DNA of 64,000 nucleotides. It comes from Dipteris shenzhenensis. Its lineage: Eukaryota; Polypodiophyta; Polypodiopsida; Gleicheniales. The notes under the pieces were generated by a model that saw only the letters and a program-made list of their open reading frames with translations, made no database searches and was not told the origin of the DNA. Shown in pieces: positions 21,201 through 32,639 of this stretch. The stretch lies in NCBI GenBank assembly GCA_047967505.1, contig CM106538.1; one strand, given 5' to 3'. The translations under genes and the position numbers were made by a program. Within the stretch, counting starts at the first letter, position 1. The number at the start of each line of letters is the position of its first letter.

Positions 21201-22282
21201 CTAGAGAATGGTATCAGAAGTTTGATGCTTTCATTCGGTCCCAGGGTTTTAGAAGGAGTGAAATTGATCATTGCCTCTACACTAAAAGGGCTAAGGATAA
21301 TAGCCTGATAATCTTGGCACTATATGTGGATGATATGCTATTGGCTAGCAAGAATACTTATGAGCTAGATGCATTAAAGGCCAAGTTGCATGAGGCCTTT
21401 GATATGAAGGATTTGGGATTTGCAGGTCATATTCTTGGTATGCGCATCACACGTGATCGGAGTAGGAAACTCCTTTGGCTTTCACAAAAAGAGTATGTCA
21501 CAAAAGTATTGCAGCATTTCAATATGGAGGGGGGGAAGCCAGTGAGTACTCCATTGCCTCCATATGTGAAACTGAGTCATACAGATAGTCCCAAATCAGA
21601 TGAGGAGAGGGCCATGATGGCCAAGGTTCCTTATGCATCAGCAGTTGGGAGTCTTATGTATGCTATGATAGCTACTAGACCAGACATTGCATTTGCAGTG
21701 GGAGTTGTTAGCCGGTATATGGCTAATCCAGGAAAGAGGCATTGGGAGGCAGTTAAGTGCATCATGAGGTACATGAAGGGTACCAAGGAGATGTGCATTT
21801 GCTTTGGTAAAGGAGACATGCGTGTACTTGGGTACACAGATTCAGACTATGCAGGGCATGTGGATAGTAGGAGATCCACTTCTGGTTATGTGTTCACCTT
21901 TGCAGGTGGTGCAGTGTCGTGGATGTCTCGCGCACAGAAGTGCGTTGCTTTGTCTACCACGGAGGCTGAGTATGTTGCAGCCACAGAGGGTTGCAAGGAG
22001 GCTATATGGCTTGATCGGCTAGTGGGAGATTTGGGGATTCATACAGGTGTACCGACATTGCATAGTGATTCCATGAGTGCTATTCAGCTAGCACGGAATC
22101 CGGTCTTTCATGCAAAGACCAAACACATTGAGGTCAAGTACCATTTCATCAGGGAGGTACTTGAGGACAAGCGCATAGAGCTTGTCAAGGTTCATACAGA
22201 TGATAACCCTGCAGATATGCTGACGAAGAGTCTACCTAGTCAGCGGTTTGAGTATTGTCGTGTATTGATGGGCATTGGATAG
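18215..22282 (+). pseudogene. Copia 1 Gag-Pol polyprotein with two in-frame TAG stops
   Basis: One uninterrupted phase of 1356 codons runs from ATG 18215 to TAG 22280-22282. It is broken only by TAG at codon 201 (18815-18817) and codon 581 (19955-19957). Gag begins MASSSTSEKEFFSIKKFDG with the TNFSLWKEQ block. The zinc knuckle CYHCGKKGHMKKDC starts near residue 235. The protease motif DSGAS has Asp 321. Integrase has an H-x-H arm (LWHCRLGHM) and CEHC, then catalytic Asp 511 (HSDVCG), Asp 574 (RTDNGGEY) and Glu 611 (PVAEKMNRT), which is DD35E spacing. RT has YVDD at about 1037-1040. RNase H has YTDSDYAG, STTEAEYVA and NPADMLTK. All catalytic residues are present. The first stop separates Gag from the knuckle; the second is seven codons after the second integrase Asp. 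Both are one C-to-T change from CAG. Confidence 0.93.
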
Positions 22283-22323
22283 TATGCTCACTGGTTGTTC
22301 TCCCTTAAAGGCACATTGTCCTT

Positions 22324-22335
22324 TAAGTGGGAGGT
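22324..22335 (+). other. Copia 1 polypurine tract
   Basis: taagtgggaggt directly precedes the 3' LTR start TGTGGGGGTT. Confidence 0.8.
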
Positions 22336-22505
22336 TGTGGGGGTTAAAGGTCACTGTGCCTTAACCCCAGTTATGTACAATACTCAAACACATATATAAA
22401 TGAATGAAAAAGAAGATTAGGGTGGTTCTGCACCCACCAAACTTGTGTGGCTCTCTGTCTCTCTCTCTCCTTCTTCCGTTCTTGCTTCCGTTGAGAGCAC
22501 TCTCA
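22336..22505 (+). repeat. Copia 1 3' LTR
   Basis: 170 bp, TGTGGG to CTCTCA, followed by the target duplication TGTTT. Confidence 0.92.
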
Positions 22506-22510
22506 TGTTT

Positions 22511-23300
22511 TACATAATCCATGGTAGTAATATTATAAAATGTTAAGGTGGCATGGTTCCCCTCCATGTGGCCCAAGGACCATGGGAGAAGTAATATAAA
22601 ATAGGTGGAGATGGATATTATATTGGATTATTCCCTCCATGTAGGATAGGCCCATGGGGGGGGGGGTGTAGATAGTCCAAGAATGCAAGTTAAATAATGG
22701 GGAAAGTAGGATGAGGTGGCAAGATTCCTTGTGCCAACCCTCCACTTGTCCTCCTAGATGTTTGAACGTATTATAAAATTGGGAAGAGACCAAGGGATAT
22801 CTTAGACTTGGGATATGGGGTTTGATTTATGTGGAAAAATGAGGCAAAGGGTTGTTGCACATAATTGAGAGTGCATACCCACCTAGCCCACATGGGAGAT
22901 TCCTCCACACACACCATGCATTTGGGAGGATGCATTTATTGGGACAGACCCCCTCTCTTGGGTATAAAAGGAGGAGGCTATTCCTTGATGTGACACACTC
23001 ATTCTTGTAAAGCCACGTAGCTAGTACTTTGATTTCCCCCATTCTTCCTTTCAAATAAAGCATGACCCTCTTCCCTTGATGTCTCCATCTCTACATTCTA
23101 CCTCCCAACATGTAGATGCTCCTCTTTCCCTTCTCCCTTCCCCCTTGTGCCGTAGTCTCCCTCTTTATTCCCACCCTCTTTATCCCTTTTCCCCCACCCA
23201 TGTTAATGCTTCCCCCCTCACGTTCCCTTTCCCCCATGGCCCTCAAGCATTGCATGCCTAGCGTCTAGCCTCATGTCTTGATTTCTTTCCTAGTTAATAG
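22511..23300 (+). repeat. Gypsy A 3' LTR, right part
   Basis: It resumes the LTR interrupted at 16621 and matches 1-837, apart from a deletion of about 50 bp near 22565. TATA box at 22973-22979, AATAAA at 23054-23059. Similarity ends after TTAATAG at 23300, which is taken as the right end of gypsy A. Confidence 0.85.
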
Positions 23301-24009
23301 TGCCAATGCATCGATGTTATGTAAGTACCTTCTTTTCCTATCCTTCAATCCCAAAGGTGTTTCTTTCATCTTTTGCACTCGTTCTTCTGCCTTCTCTCAT
23401 TCTTTCTCTACGGCTCGTTGAACTTGATTTTATATAGATGTTTCCAAGCCTTTTTTGGTTTCAGCTAGCTTATAGAGTGACTCTTCTAAAGATCCTTATT
23501 CTTCCTTTGAAGATCCTGCATAGAGTTATGCATTGCAACAATGGTGCTATTTCCTAAATGTGGTAGCAGCTCTGCTTGGGCTTTGCGTATCTCACTTGAC
23601 TCCTTAGCCATTGACTGAGCATTGTTTAACCGATTTCAATAACCAAGCAACCCCGCATGTCCATTTCCAACAAACCAAACTAGCTCATGCATTGTATGGA
23701 AAGGAGGGCTCTTTTGGTTGGCAAGATCTAAAGGATATAAGGATCCTTCTACCCAAAGGTCAAGATGCTTCTTTCCTTGAGAACAATGACCGTGGATTTT
23801 GGAAGCTCCCCTCAATCCCAGACTATGTGTGCTTGCATATTTAGCCTCCAACTCTAAGTGAACCTGGTACTTGTTGGAGACATCCTCGAATGGTTCCATG
23901 AGTAAAGGAGTGTAGAGAAGGAGAAGGTATGGAGAAGCAGGCTTGAAGCCGCAACACCTAGGAAGGGGGAGGGCGAGGAGGAGGGATGGGGGACGGAGGA
24001 CCAGTAGCA
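23301..24009 (-). other. Decayed minus-strand coding-like stretch
   Basis: Read on the minus strand, 23340-23640 gives a charged, heptad-like sequence (AKESSEIRKAQAELLPHLG, SMQDLQRKNKDL) broken by stops. 23636-24010 is an open but unrecognisable frame. It may be a relic of a coiled-coil ORF from another element. No family is assigned. Confidence 0.3.
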
Positions 24010-24362
24010 CAACTAAAGAGGAGGAAAGGGGGGTGGACCAGTAGGTGTGGAGGGTGAGGAAGAGTAGGCGTGGAGGAGGAGGGAGGGAGGAGCAGGAGGG
24101 AGGGGGAAGGAGGAGCAGACATGGAGGAGGAGGGAGGGGAGGGGAGGAGGAGGGAGGGTGGCAGGCATGGAGGAGGGAGGGAGGGAGAGGGGAGGAGGAG
24201 CAGGTGTGGAGGAGGGAGGGAGGTGGAGGAGGAGGAAAAGCGAGGAGGGAGTGAGGACGGGGAGGGGGAGGAGGAGGGAGGGGGAGGAGGGAGTGGGGAG
24301 GGGGAGGGGGAGGGGGAGGGAGGGAGGGAGGGAGGAGAGAGAAGGAGGGAGGGAATTCAAAA
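24010..24362. repeat. Purine-rich low-complexity tract (GGGAGG/GGAGGA)
   Basis: About 350 bp are almost only G and A on the plus strand, built of GGAGG, GGGAGGGAG and GGAGGAGG words. Glycine/arginine-rich frames on one strand and proline-rich frames on the other are artefacts. Many G-runs make it G-quadruplex-prone. Confidence 0.9.
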
Positions 24363-25900
24363 GGTCACTTTTGGGCTTAACCAACCTAGGTGAGGGGGGT
24401 TACAACTTTTTAGGACCTAACTTGGCCCTTTCATTAGGACTAATCCATTTCTTAATCCATTCCTTATGAGGCCCTTTTGAGACCCCATTTCTCCCCTAAT
24501 GTGCACAACATGCATTTGTGCATGCATCATGGTTTAGGATGACATTCACCATATAATAATTAGTGCCATTCCTAAAGTATATGAACATAGCCTCAATTAA
24601 CCTTGTACAAGTAATCTCGGCTCACAATATGACTACTTGTGTACCCTCTCCCACCTTACACTTTGGAAAGCATGCAACTCAATTGAAATTGACATGTACA
24701 AATACTAACATGCAATTTGCCTCATCTTGCCCATTTATAATTAGTTCGAGGTGAGAAATAATCTACAACTTGTGTCTATGTGAGTGATGATATTTCAAAA
24801 CATATTTTCCCATATTGATTTGTATAGTGACCTTCATGACTTTGTTGTGCTACTAGTAGTTAATGATTGTTCCTCTTCTAGAAGTATTGTTGGTGATTTT
24901 TGGGGTACAACATACTCTAGACTCGAGGGTTTACTTGCAACTATTGCAATAGTTTACCTTTCTCTCCCTCCATATCGCATTCCCTTTTGGTGGTGTTACC
25001 CCTTTTTACTAGCTTTTCAAACCAAGTATACTACTGTGGAATTTATCTACTATGAGATACTAGATACACTTTAATTCAAATGATTTGGTAATTGCTTCAC
25101 CTTATGGAGAGTATGTGCAAAATACAAGTCCCTTGCATTTAGCATGAAAAAGTATATGCACATACTTTTCTCATATTTTTGAACCTTATGGAAATCACAT
25201 GGGTATGGAATACATTTTAGGTACTAGCACTTGGCTATAAATTAATATGCAAATTCATGTCATTAACCTATGTATGCATACTAAAGTAAGATGTTAAAGA
25301 GCAATGGATCTTATGAAAGGTATGGGAGAGAGAAGGGGAGAGGGAGAGGGGATGAAGGAATTCATAAATTTCAGGAAAGGGATTCCATTCTATAATTGAA
25401 GGGAATAGTGGTAGAAAAACATGATCATATTTGAGCTTGCAAGAGTGCCTTGCACCAAGCATGAGGTTACATTTTATAGCCAAATATTGCTCATTTTCAT
25501 TAGTCTCCTACATGTACACCATGGGTGGGGGTATCTTCCATGTGACCATAAAGGGCTAACCCCTCCAACTGGGTGTGACACCCCTTAGCCTCCATTTCCA
25601 CAATCTCTTGTTTCAAGAGTGGATGAGTCGCATGCTTGGATCCTCTCCAAACTCTATATCATAAATGCTAACTAGGTGTACAAGTACATAATCTAGGATT
25701 AGACTAGTCATAGTAAGAGCAATAGTGCTTGGTTGTACATCAATGAAGAGACGTGGAATTTGTAGTAGCATTTAGAGAATCAATTGAAGATTTCAAAAAG
25801 ATCAGCATGGTGGAGGATCAACTTGAAGAGAAGAGAACTACATTGCCATGTCTATCTCCCCTTCCTTTGTTATCATCCTCATTCTTGGAAGGATTTTGAT
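24363..25900. other. Non-coding stretch
   Basis: AT-rich intergenic DNA. Frames up to about 96 codons (24784-25074) show no recognised motif. A short G/A-rich segment lies at 25320-25355. Confidence 0.5.
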
Positions 25901-25904
25901 TTAG

Positions 25905-26475
25905 TCTAGATCCATTCTAGATTGTGGAAAGAAATAATTTGAGTGGATACTTAAGAGAGAGATCATTGTATCAAGAAGAGTTAAATGTCCTCTTTTCTTC
26001 CTATTACAAGGTTGGATAAACAATGTGAATATTGTAGAGTATCCATTACTTGCTTATGTTGGCTCTATGTTATCTAATATTGAGTATTGCATGCATAGGA
26101 GAGAGAGAATGAGACAATTGAGAGTCAAATAATTATAGAGGGGGCATGTCTTCAGTGATGTTTGTGGTGTGGAGAAGAGAGAAATTTTGAGAGAGACAAT
26201 TTGAGTGGTACTTAAGAGAGAGACCTTCAGTGATCCTCAATCTAGATTCAATATGAATTTTGGAGAGAAACAATTTGAGTGGGTGCTTAAGAGAGAGATC
26301 ATTGTATAAGGAAGATTTAAGGCTCCTATTTTCTTCATATTACAAGGCTGAATACACAATGTGGATATTGTAGAGTATTAACTACTTGCTTATGTTTAGG
26401 CTCTATGTTATCTTATATTGATTATTGCATGCATATGTGAGAGAGAGTGGGATAGTTGAGAGTACAAAATAGGAA
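25905..26475 (+). repeat. Direct duplication of about 230 bp
   Basis: 25915-26135 and 26250-26470 are diverged direct copies. Shared words include 'atttgagtgg', 'cttaagagagagatcattgta', 'tattgtagagta', 'acttgcttatgtt', 'ggctctatgttatct' and 'attgcatgcata'. The offset is about 335 bp. An additional partial copy ('caatttgagtggtacttaagagagagacc') occurs at 26195-26225. No coding content. Confidence 0.7.
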
Positions 26476-29340
26476 AACTAAAACAAAGGAAGCTTGGATG
26501 CCCAAGCAATATGAGTGATTCTAGTCACATTATGAGAAGCTGTGAGAGTGTGAGTCCTCTAAATTTATGATATATCTTAGCTCAGTATTCTTTGTTGCAA
26601 TACAAGTCTACATCTTGAGTATGAAGAACAGATGATACTCATAGCTATTGTAATGATAATTGATGAATATGATACAAACAGCTTAAGATTTCAAAGCAAC
26701 AATGGCATCCTTCATGGAGGCTCCAATTGAGAAATAGCTAGGTGGGATCTTGATACACATGTAAGCCATCAAGGTGGATGAGTTGGTGCCATTTCAATGT
26801 GTTCCAAGTGTTAGCTATTCAACAACCCATATAACTTGCAAAATTTGATACATGCTTTAGTAACTGAGTAGAGGTTATATGGGATATTTGTTGGGTGAGT
26901 TTCGATTGACTTGTAGTTATGCAATGCAAGTAATTGGGCCAATGAAATGGTTGAACAAATAAGCAACACGATCAGCCCAAATCAACAAGCTAGTTGAATG
27001 TGGTTTGCTTTATTATGTATGTATCAAACTTCAATTATGACACCTATGTTAATTGATCTCTAATAGATTTTTGGACTTTGGTATTTTCTGTTCATGTTGG
27101 TAGTAGGCACTTCACCCACTTTTTATATCGATTATCCAATTTCAATCCTGATTGGTGACTTGCAAGCTCTTGATTAGAGTCTATTGTCTCTACAATCTTT
27201 CATGTTAAATCGTGAATGTATAGTTTGCTAAGTGTGTCGACTCTAAAATCAAAAGTTTAATATGTAACATGGATTTAATGTTTAGAGCCTATGTAATTAC
27301 TAATATATGGCAGCTTGTGGCTATGGCTATACGAGTACCCAAATCTATAATTTTGTTTACTTTTATAATTTCAATTAATAATTTATAAATAAAAATTACT
27401 TATCTTAGTATCTTATTTTTACAACACTTAAGATGCCCATGTCTAAAGTTTGCCTAACATGTTATGTTTACTTTTATATATTTTTCAATTAATAATTTGT
27501 AAGGAAATTTTACTTGTCTTAAGTATCCTATTTTTAAGACACTTAAGCCACCCATGTCTAAAGCGTGTCAGCATGCCGTGTGCAACAAGCATGCTAGGTA
27601 CACTTCCCCATGTCCTCCTCTATGGGGGACTCACAGTGGGGCAATGATATCCAAAATGTAGTGTCTAACAATCAAGCTAGGTACTGATATCCAACAATGA
27701 TATCCAATAATTAATCCAAAGTTGTAAAGAGTAGAGACATACTGCCTTACTTGACCCAGCCATAATCCTTCATATACTCTCCTTGAACTCCTCCTTGTTG
27801 ACATTTGGTGTCTCTCCTTAGCAATCACAGGTTGTTGACCTTGCTTTACTTCATGAGGAGCACCACAAGGTAAGACCTTATGTGCTCCATGTGAAACATT
27901 TTCCTTCTTTCATGTATCTTTGCATTTCCTCTGAAATTTTCTAGCCCATCTTTTACTCATCCCATTGGAGTATCAATATAGGAGGGGTATTTGGCAATGG
28001 CTAAAATAAGATTCGGCTTTTCAAAATTACCCTCCTTCACCTAGACCAAGTCTTGCTTTTGTTAGGAGAATAAGAATGCTTCTTTCTATTTTTGGAGGTT
28101 GTGTATCCACGAGTAATAGAATTCTCTCATTATGAGTGAGATGTTTAGATCTTTCTTTGTCGTTTTGTATAATAACATTATTTAATTTTAAGGATAGTCA
28201 GTTAAACACTTGTGATGATAAAGACCATACTTTCTTCTTGGATTTGAAACACATATCAATGTAATATTGCAATTTAGCACTCTCAGATTTACTATTTGAT
28301 CTCTCAATGATGACAAAGACAATCACTCATAATATTTGCGATATATTCCACTTCATACTCTCACACTTGCAAGGCAACCTCCTATGATGACAAAGATGAT
28401 AATTTCTCCTTGGATTCCCCTAGAGTGAATGTTACAAAAAATAGGTGCCTGGGTAAATGAAATCTATAATGTTTTGGCATTCAATCTTTAGTCAATATAC
28501 TTTTCCACCTCTTTAACATTAAAGCAAGCTCAATGGGAAATTTCTTGCATTGTGATGGCCTTCAATTATGAGATTGTAGATATTTTCCAATACTCTTTTG
28601 CCAAAAATCAAAACTATGGAAAATGTGGTATCATGTGGCAAAGTGTACTAGGAAAGATTTGTAATTTCATCGAATGCCAAAGTTCTCCAATGTTGGGTTG
28701 CTATTACTTCTGGTATGGCTATTGTAGTCATCAAATCAAAAAAAGAGGAGGCAAAGTTAAATTGGAACAAAATAACCCTAAAACCATGTATTTTCACTTG
28801 AGCCATTACATTTCATAAATCAAAAGGCATGCTATTGTAGATTGTTCATAGATGTCTAGACTTGATCTCCTAGAACACATGAGCTACTTCCCTTTTCTTT
28901 GGTGGTAGCAAGCTTCATCTTCACGAGATAAGTTGGCATTCAGGAAAGACACCACATCTATTACACACTTCAAAGTGGCACCATCTACCTTCAGCTACTC
29001 ATGCATCAATGCTTTCTTTATTATAACACCAATCAGCATGCTTTGCCTATAATTCTAAACTGAGAGAAAGTGGAGATATCTACAAAGTCTCAGTAATCTG
29101 AGAAACATTGCAAGGTGGATAAAAGAATTTGAGGACAAAATTTGATAAATCGTGAAGCCCACAAATGCATAGATAGTTACATGTCAACATCAAAGGGCAT
29201 GTTGTTATATATAATTAAAAAATGTATACATGCAAGAGGGGATTTATCACAATTACATGAGAAAATGCAAAAATGCAAGACTAGGGGGATTATTAATATA
29301 TGCTTGCTCGTACATGCTATATGGGTTTATGAAGAGTGAA
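26476..29340. other. Non-coding stretch with a local 111-bp duplication
   Basis: No gene is recognised. 27357-27468 and 27469-27585 are tandem copies (both contain 'tttcaattaataattt', 'ttacttatctta/ttacttgtctta' and 'cccatgtctaaag'). The 88-codon frame at 28552-28818 has no recognisable domain. Confidence 0.5.
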
Positions 29341-29411
29341 CCCCCACTTTCACGCTCTCCCTCTCTTTTTAAAATTTGAACATTTTGCAGTTACAGCCAC
29401 ACTCCCTCCCT

Positions 29412-29417
<6 letters not shown>

Positions 29418-29486
<69 letters not shown>

Positions 29487-29491
29487 TCTCC

Positions 29492-29563
<72 letters not shown>
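29418..29563. repeat. (CT)n microsatellite
   Basis: About 145 bp of nearly pure CT dinucleotides with a few C-rich interruptions (near 29481-29495). Long Ser/Leu and Arg/Glu frames across it are artefacts of the repeat. Confidence 0.97.
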
Positions 29564-29566
<3 letters not shown>

Positions 29567-29689
29567 CACAGACATAGAGACTCCATAGAGATGGGTGCAC
29601 TTTCTTCTTCTTTCCCTATCCATCATCAGGAATCACAACCCAATCCCTCTCTCCTTGCCATCATAGACATAGATTGTTTCAAAGGGTAG

Positions 29690-30380
29690 CTGGGCTTCTA
29701 AGCCCCCCTTCCCCCCCCCACCCCCTTCTCTTGGTGCAGAGCAATGGACAGCATACCACTAGGCTACATTTCCATTACAATCAAGATAGATGGTCTTGTG
29801 AGTAGCATGAAAGCATGGCTTGAAGTCCATATCCACACAAAAAGGAGTGATTCCCTTGAATCAACTTTGTTGAAGCATTGGTAAGCAAGTTTGTAACTTT
29901 TCTACAATCTTGATGCAGGGACATCAATTTGGAGGTAGGTGTCCAACTTATTGCAAGCCTATGAAGCCCTATGTGAGTAATTGTGTTTGCTCTACTATTT
30001 CACATAGATACCCTTACTTGTGATTGACGGTCTCATGCTCTTGTTCATGATTTTTTATTGAGAGAGTTTGGGCAACACAATAGATTTCAAATTAGTAGCA
30101 ATATCTATGCAACAAGATGCACAGTCAGTAGACTTGATGCTATCACTTATAGAATCTTTACTTCTTAGAATTGGCATTATGGATAGCACATCTACTGATG
30201 CAAAATCATGCATGGATTCATGGTTGATATCATTTTTCATTCAAAGCATTACTTTGTTTTAGGTTGCACTTAAATGTAGGTTTTTAGATCATACAATGAC
30301 CAACCAAATTGGTGAATTAATGCAATAAGACATGGAAAGAAGCAATGATGCAACACATCAAGACATCATTATAAGGAATT
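29690..30380. other. Non-coding stretch with an A-box-like motif
   Basis: On the minus strand 29735-29770 reads TAGCCTAGTGGTATGC, a good pol III A-box match, next to a C-run (29702-29725), but no B box is seen. A short frame at 30068-30262 has no recognised domain. Confidence 0.4.
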
Positions 30381-31080
30381 ATGAGGATGCAAAGAAAGTC
30401 GACAATGGGCATGAGAGGGCATGAGACAAGAGCGCAAGTGGAGGGTAGTGCATGTGAACTTAATGAAGTGCAAAAGTGGAGAATTGTAAATGACAATGTG
30501 AAATTCTTTCATGATAGGATGCTTGGCATGGGTATACAACTCAGACATGAACTTTTCAATTCAATCCTTCAATGTCCTCAAGTGCAAATACTTTGTGACC
30601 CATTATTAAGAGAAATAGCTGACATCTAAGACTGCCTCATAGAGAATGTGCACATCACACTGGCCATTGTGAAGCAACCAACTTCCAAAGATGAGTTATT
30701 GTTGAAAAAAAGTGCATTGTTGATGGTGATGAACTCTAATCAGGGCATTCCCTTACTAAAGGTCTCAAGAGTTCTTAAAGTTCTTAGACATAGCTTGTAT
30801 CAGGCAAGATTGAGATTGCATTCCCATGCTGATGATGGTAATGGACTCTACTCATTGGCTACATGTTGGAAGCAACACAACACTAGCCTAATCATCGATG
30901 AAACAAAGGAACTTGTACAGTTATTTTGGGAGGTTGATACACGTGTTTCCACTAACAAGAAGGATTTTTTACATTTTAAAACCAGCAAAAAGTACATCAC
31001 CCACCCAGTGCATCTACTCAATGAGCCTCAAGTATAATCTTGTAAAGTGCATTATACATGGAGCACTTGAAGTGATGGTT
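30381..31080 (+). pseudogene. Transposase-like gene relic, N-terminal part
   Basis: Two frames (30381-30629 and 30648-31037) join across a stop. The second encodes LLKVSRVLKVLRHSLYQARL (helix-turn-helix-like) and then LVQLFWEVDTRVSTNKKDFL followed by HPVHLLNEPQV. I recall this 'f.....TRVSpnkkd....hp.HyL' pattern from a large uncharacterised eukaryotic protein family with transposase-like organisation; this is memory-based and needs a search. The rest of the protein appears past the minisatellite, at 32640-34070. Confidence 0.5.
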
Positions 31081-32480
31081 ACCACTGTCATATGCTAGTT
31101 AGCATCTGATGTGCGAGTTACCACTGCCATATGCCAGTTAGCACCTCAAATGTCAATGGCCATTGTCTAATGTTAGTTAACAATTCTAGATCTTGATAGC
31201 ACCTAGTTTGTTTTTTAGTAGTGACACATGCTATTACATATTGTTTTTCTAGGACTGGGTCTGGTTTCCTTATATGGGGGTGGGGGTGTGAGGCCTTGGA
31301 CCTACAATGGATTTTTTACGTCTGAGCATGGAGGTACACCATGGTCATCCTAGGTGGAAGTATGTCTTGAGGCAAGGGTGGTCGTCTCCTCATCGGAACC
31401 ATCTTGAATGAGCATCTAGTCAACCCCATCACCTACCTATATGGATTTCTTGGGCTGGGTCTGCTACCAATGTGATATGCTATTTACCACTACCATATGC
31501 TAGTTACCACTCTCAATTCTACCTATTTATCACTATTGTATGGTAGTTAGCACGTGCAGTGCTTGTTACCATTGCGATGCTTTTGCTAGGCACCTTCGTT
31601 TGCTAGTTACCACTATCATATGCTAGATACCATAGGCAATGTTGGTTAACCTATCATATGCTAGTCTATAGCTATAGGCTAGCTACCTCTTCCATGCTAT
31701 GCTAGATAGCACTTGCAAGTCTATGCTAATTAACATCTACAATGCTAGTTAGTACCTACAATGCTATGCTAGTTAACATCTGGAATGTTGATTAGCACTT
31801 GCAATGCTATTTAGCACCTACAATGCTTTGCTAGTTAGCACCTCACATGCTATAACACACTTGCAATGCTATGCTAGTCAGCACCTACAATGCTATGCTT
31901 GTTAGCATGTAGAATGCTAGTTAGCACTTGAAATACTATGCTAGTTTTAGCACATGTAATGCTGGCTCACACATGCAATGCCAATTAGCAATTGCAATGC
32001 TACTTAGCACCTCTAATGCTAGTTAGCATCTCCAATGCTAGTTAGCACCTACAAGGCTAGTTAACACCTGCAATGCTAGTTACCAACAATCATATATCAA
32101 TTATCGCCTATGACTATTGTCATATTCTAGGTAGCTCATGGAACGTTGGTTGCCACCACTGTCAATGCTATGTATCATTCTCATATGCTTGTTTCCAGTT
32201 TCTTAGAGTCCTCTCAAAATAATGTTCTCAAATTCTAGGGAGCTATGCATTTTCAAAAATTTCAAAACAAAAACCAAATGTGAAATCTTTAAATAAGAAG
32301 AGGAATCAGTCAATCTAGTCTTGTACTTAGTACTTGCACGTGGGAGTTCCTAGTTAGTGTTCCAAAATGTACCCTGCATGTGATGGTAGTCTCTAGTTGG
32401 CTAATTAGTACTTGCATGTGGTATTCTAGTTAGTACATGTATGTGGTAGTATCTAGTCTGCTAATTGGTACTTGAATGTG
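31081..32480. repeat. Minisatellite built on 'aatgctagttagcac'
   Basis: From about 31081 to 32180 a unit of about 17-22 bp recurs dozens of times with variation: 'tgctagttagcacctacaa', 'tgctagttagcatctccaa', 'atgctagttaccact'. A looser version (cctagttagt, ctaattagtacttgcatgtgg) continues to about 32480. Spacing is irregular and units are degenerate, so it is not a CRISPR array. It lies between the N-terminal and central parts of the transposase-like relic. Confidence 0.85.
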
Positions 32481-32639
32481 GTAGTTTCTATGTAGTATTC
32501 AAAAATGTTTGGTACATTGATTCATCCTATTGATGGGGTAGGTTGAGTTCTATCACCAATTCAAATCAGTGAATCCATTGTGCACAATTTAGTTGTGGTC
32601 ATTTGAATCACTAAAGCCCTTTTTTATGTGCAAGTTGAA

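Larger units (their letters stand above)
16622..22505 (+). mobile_element. Copia element 1, complete, TSD TGTTT
   Basis: This 5884-bp Ty1/copia element has LTRs at 16622-16776 (155 bp) and 22336-22505 (170 bp). A 5-bp target duplication TGTTT lies at 16617-16621 and 22506-22510. The two LTRs are identical over all shared bases, and the length difference is a single 15-bp deletion after TGTGGG in the 5' copy. It has an initiator-Met PBS and a polypurine tract, and one polyprotein frame with only two stops. The RT most resembles the Tork/Tnt1 group (TAFLHGDLHEEIYMVQPEGF). It sits inside the 3' LTR of gypsy A. Confidence 0.95.

Noticed and set aside
24784-25074. 96-codon frame as a membrane protein gene
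   Set aside because: Hydrophobic patches only, with no homology pattern, start context or supporting structure.
29336-29689. Ser/Leu and Arg/Glu repeat proteins
   Set aside because: They are translations of the (CT)n microsatellite in several frames on both strands.
31081-32180. CRISPR-like array
   Set aside because: Units are degenerate, spacing is irregular and short, there are no unique spacers or cas genes, and the DNA is plant nuclear.
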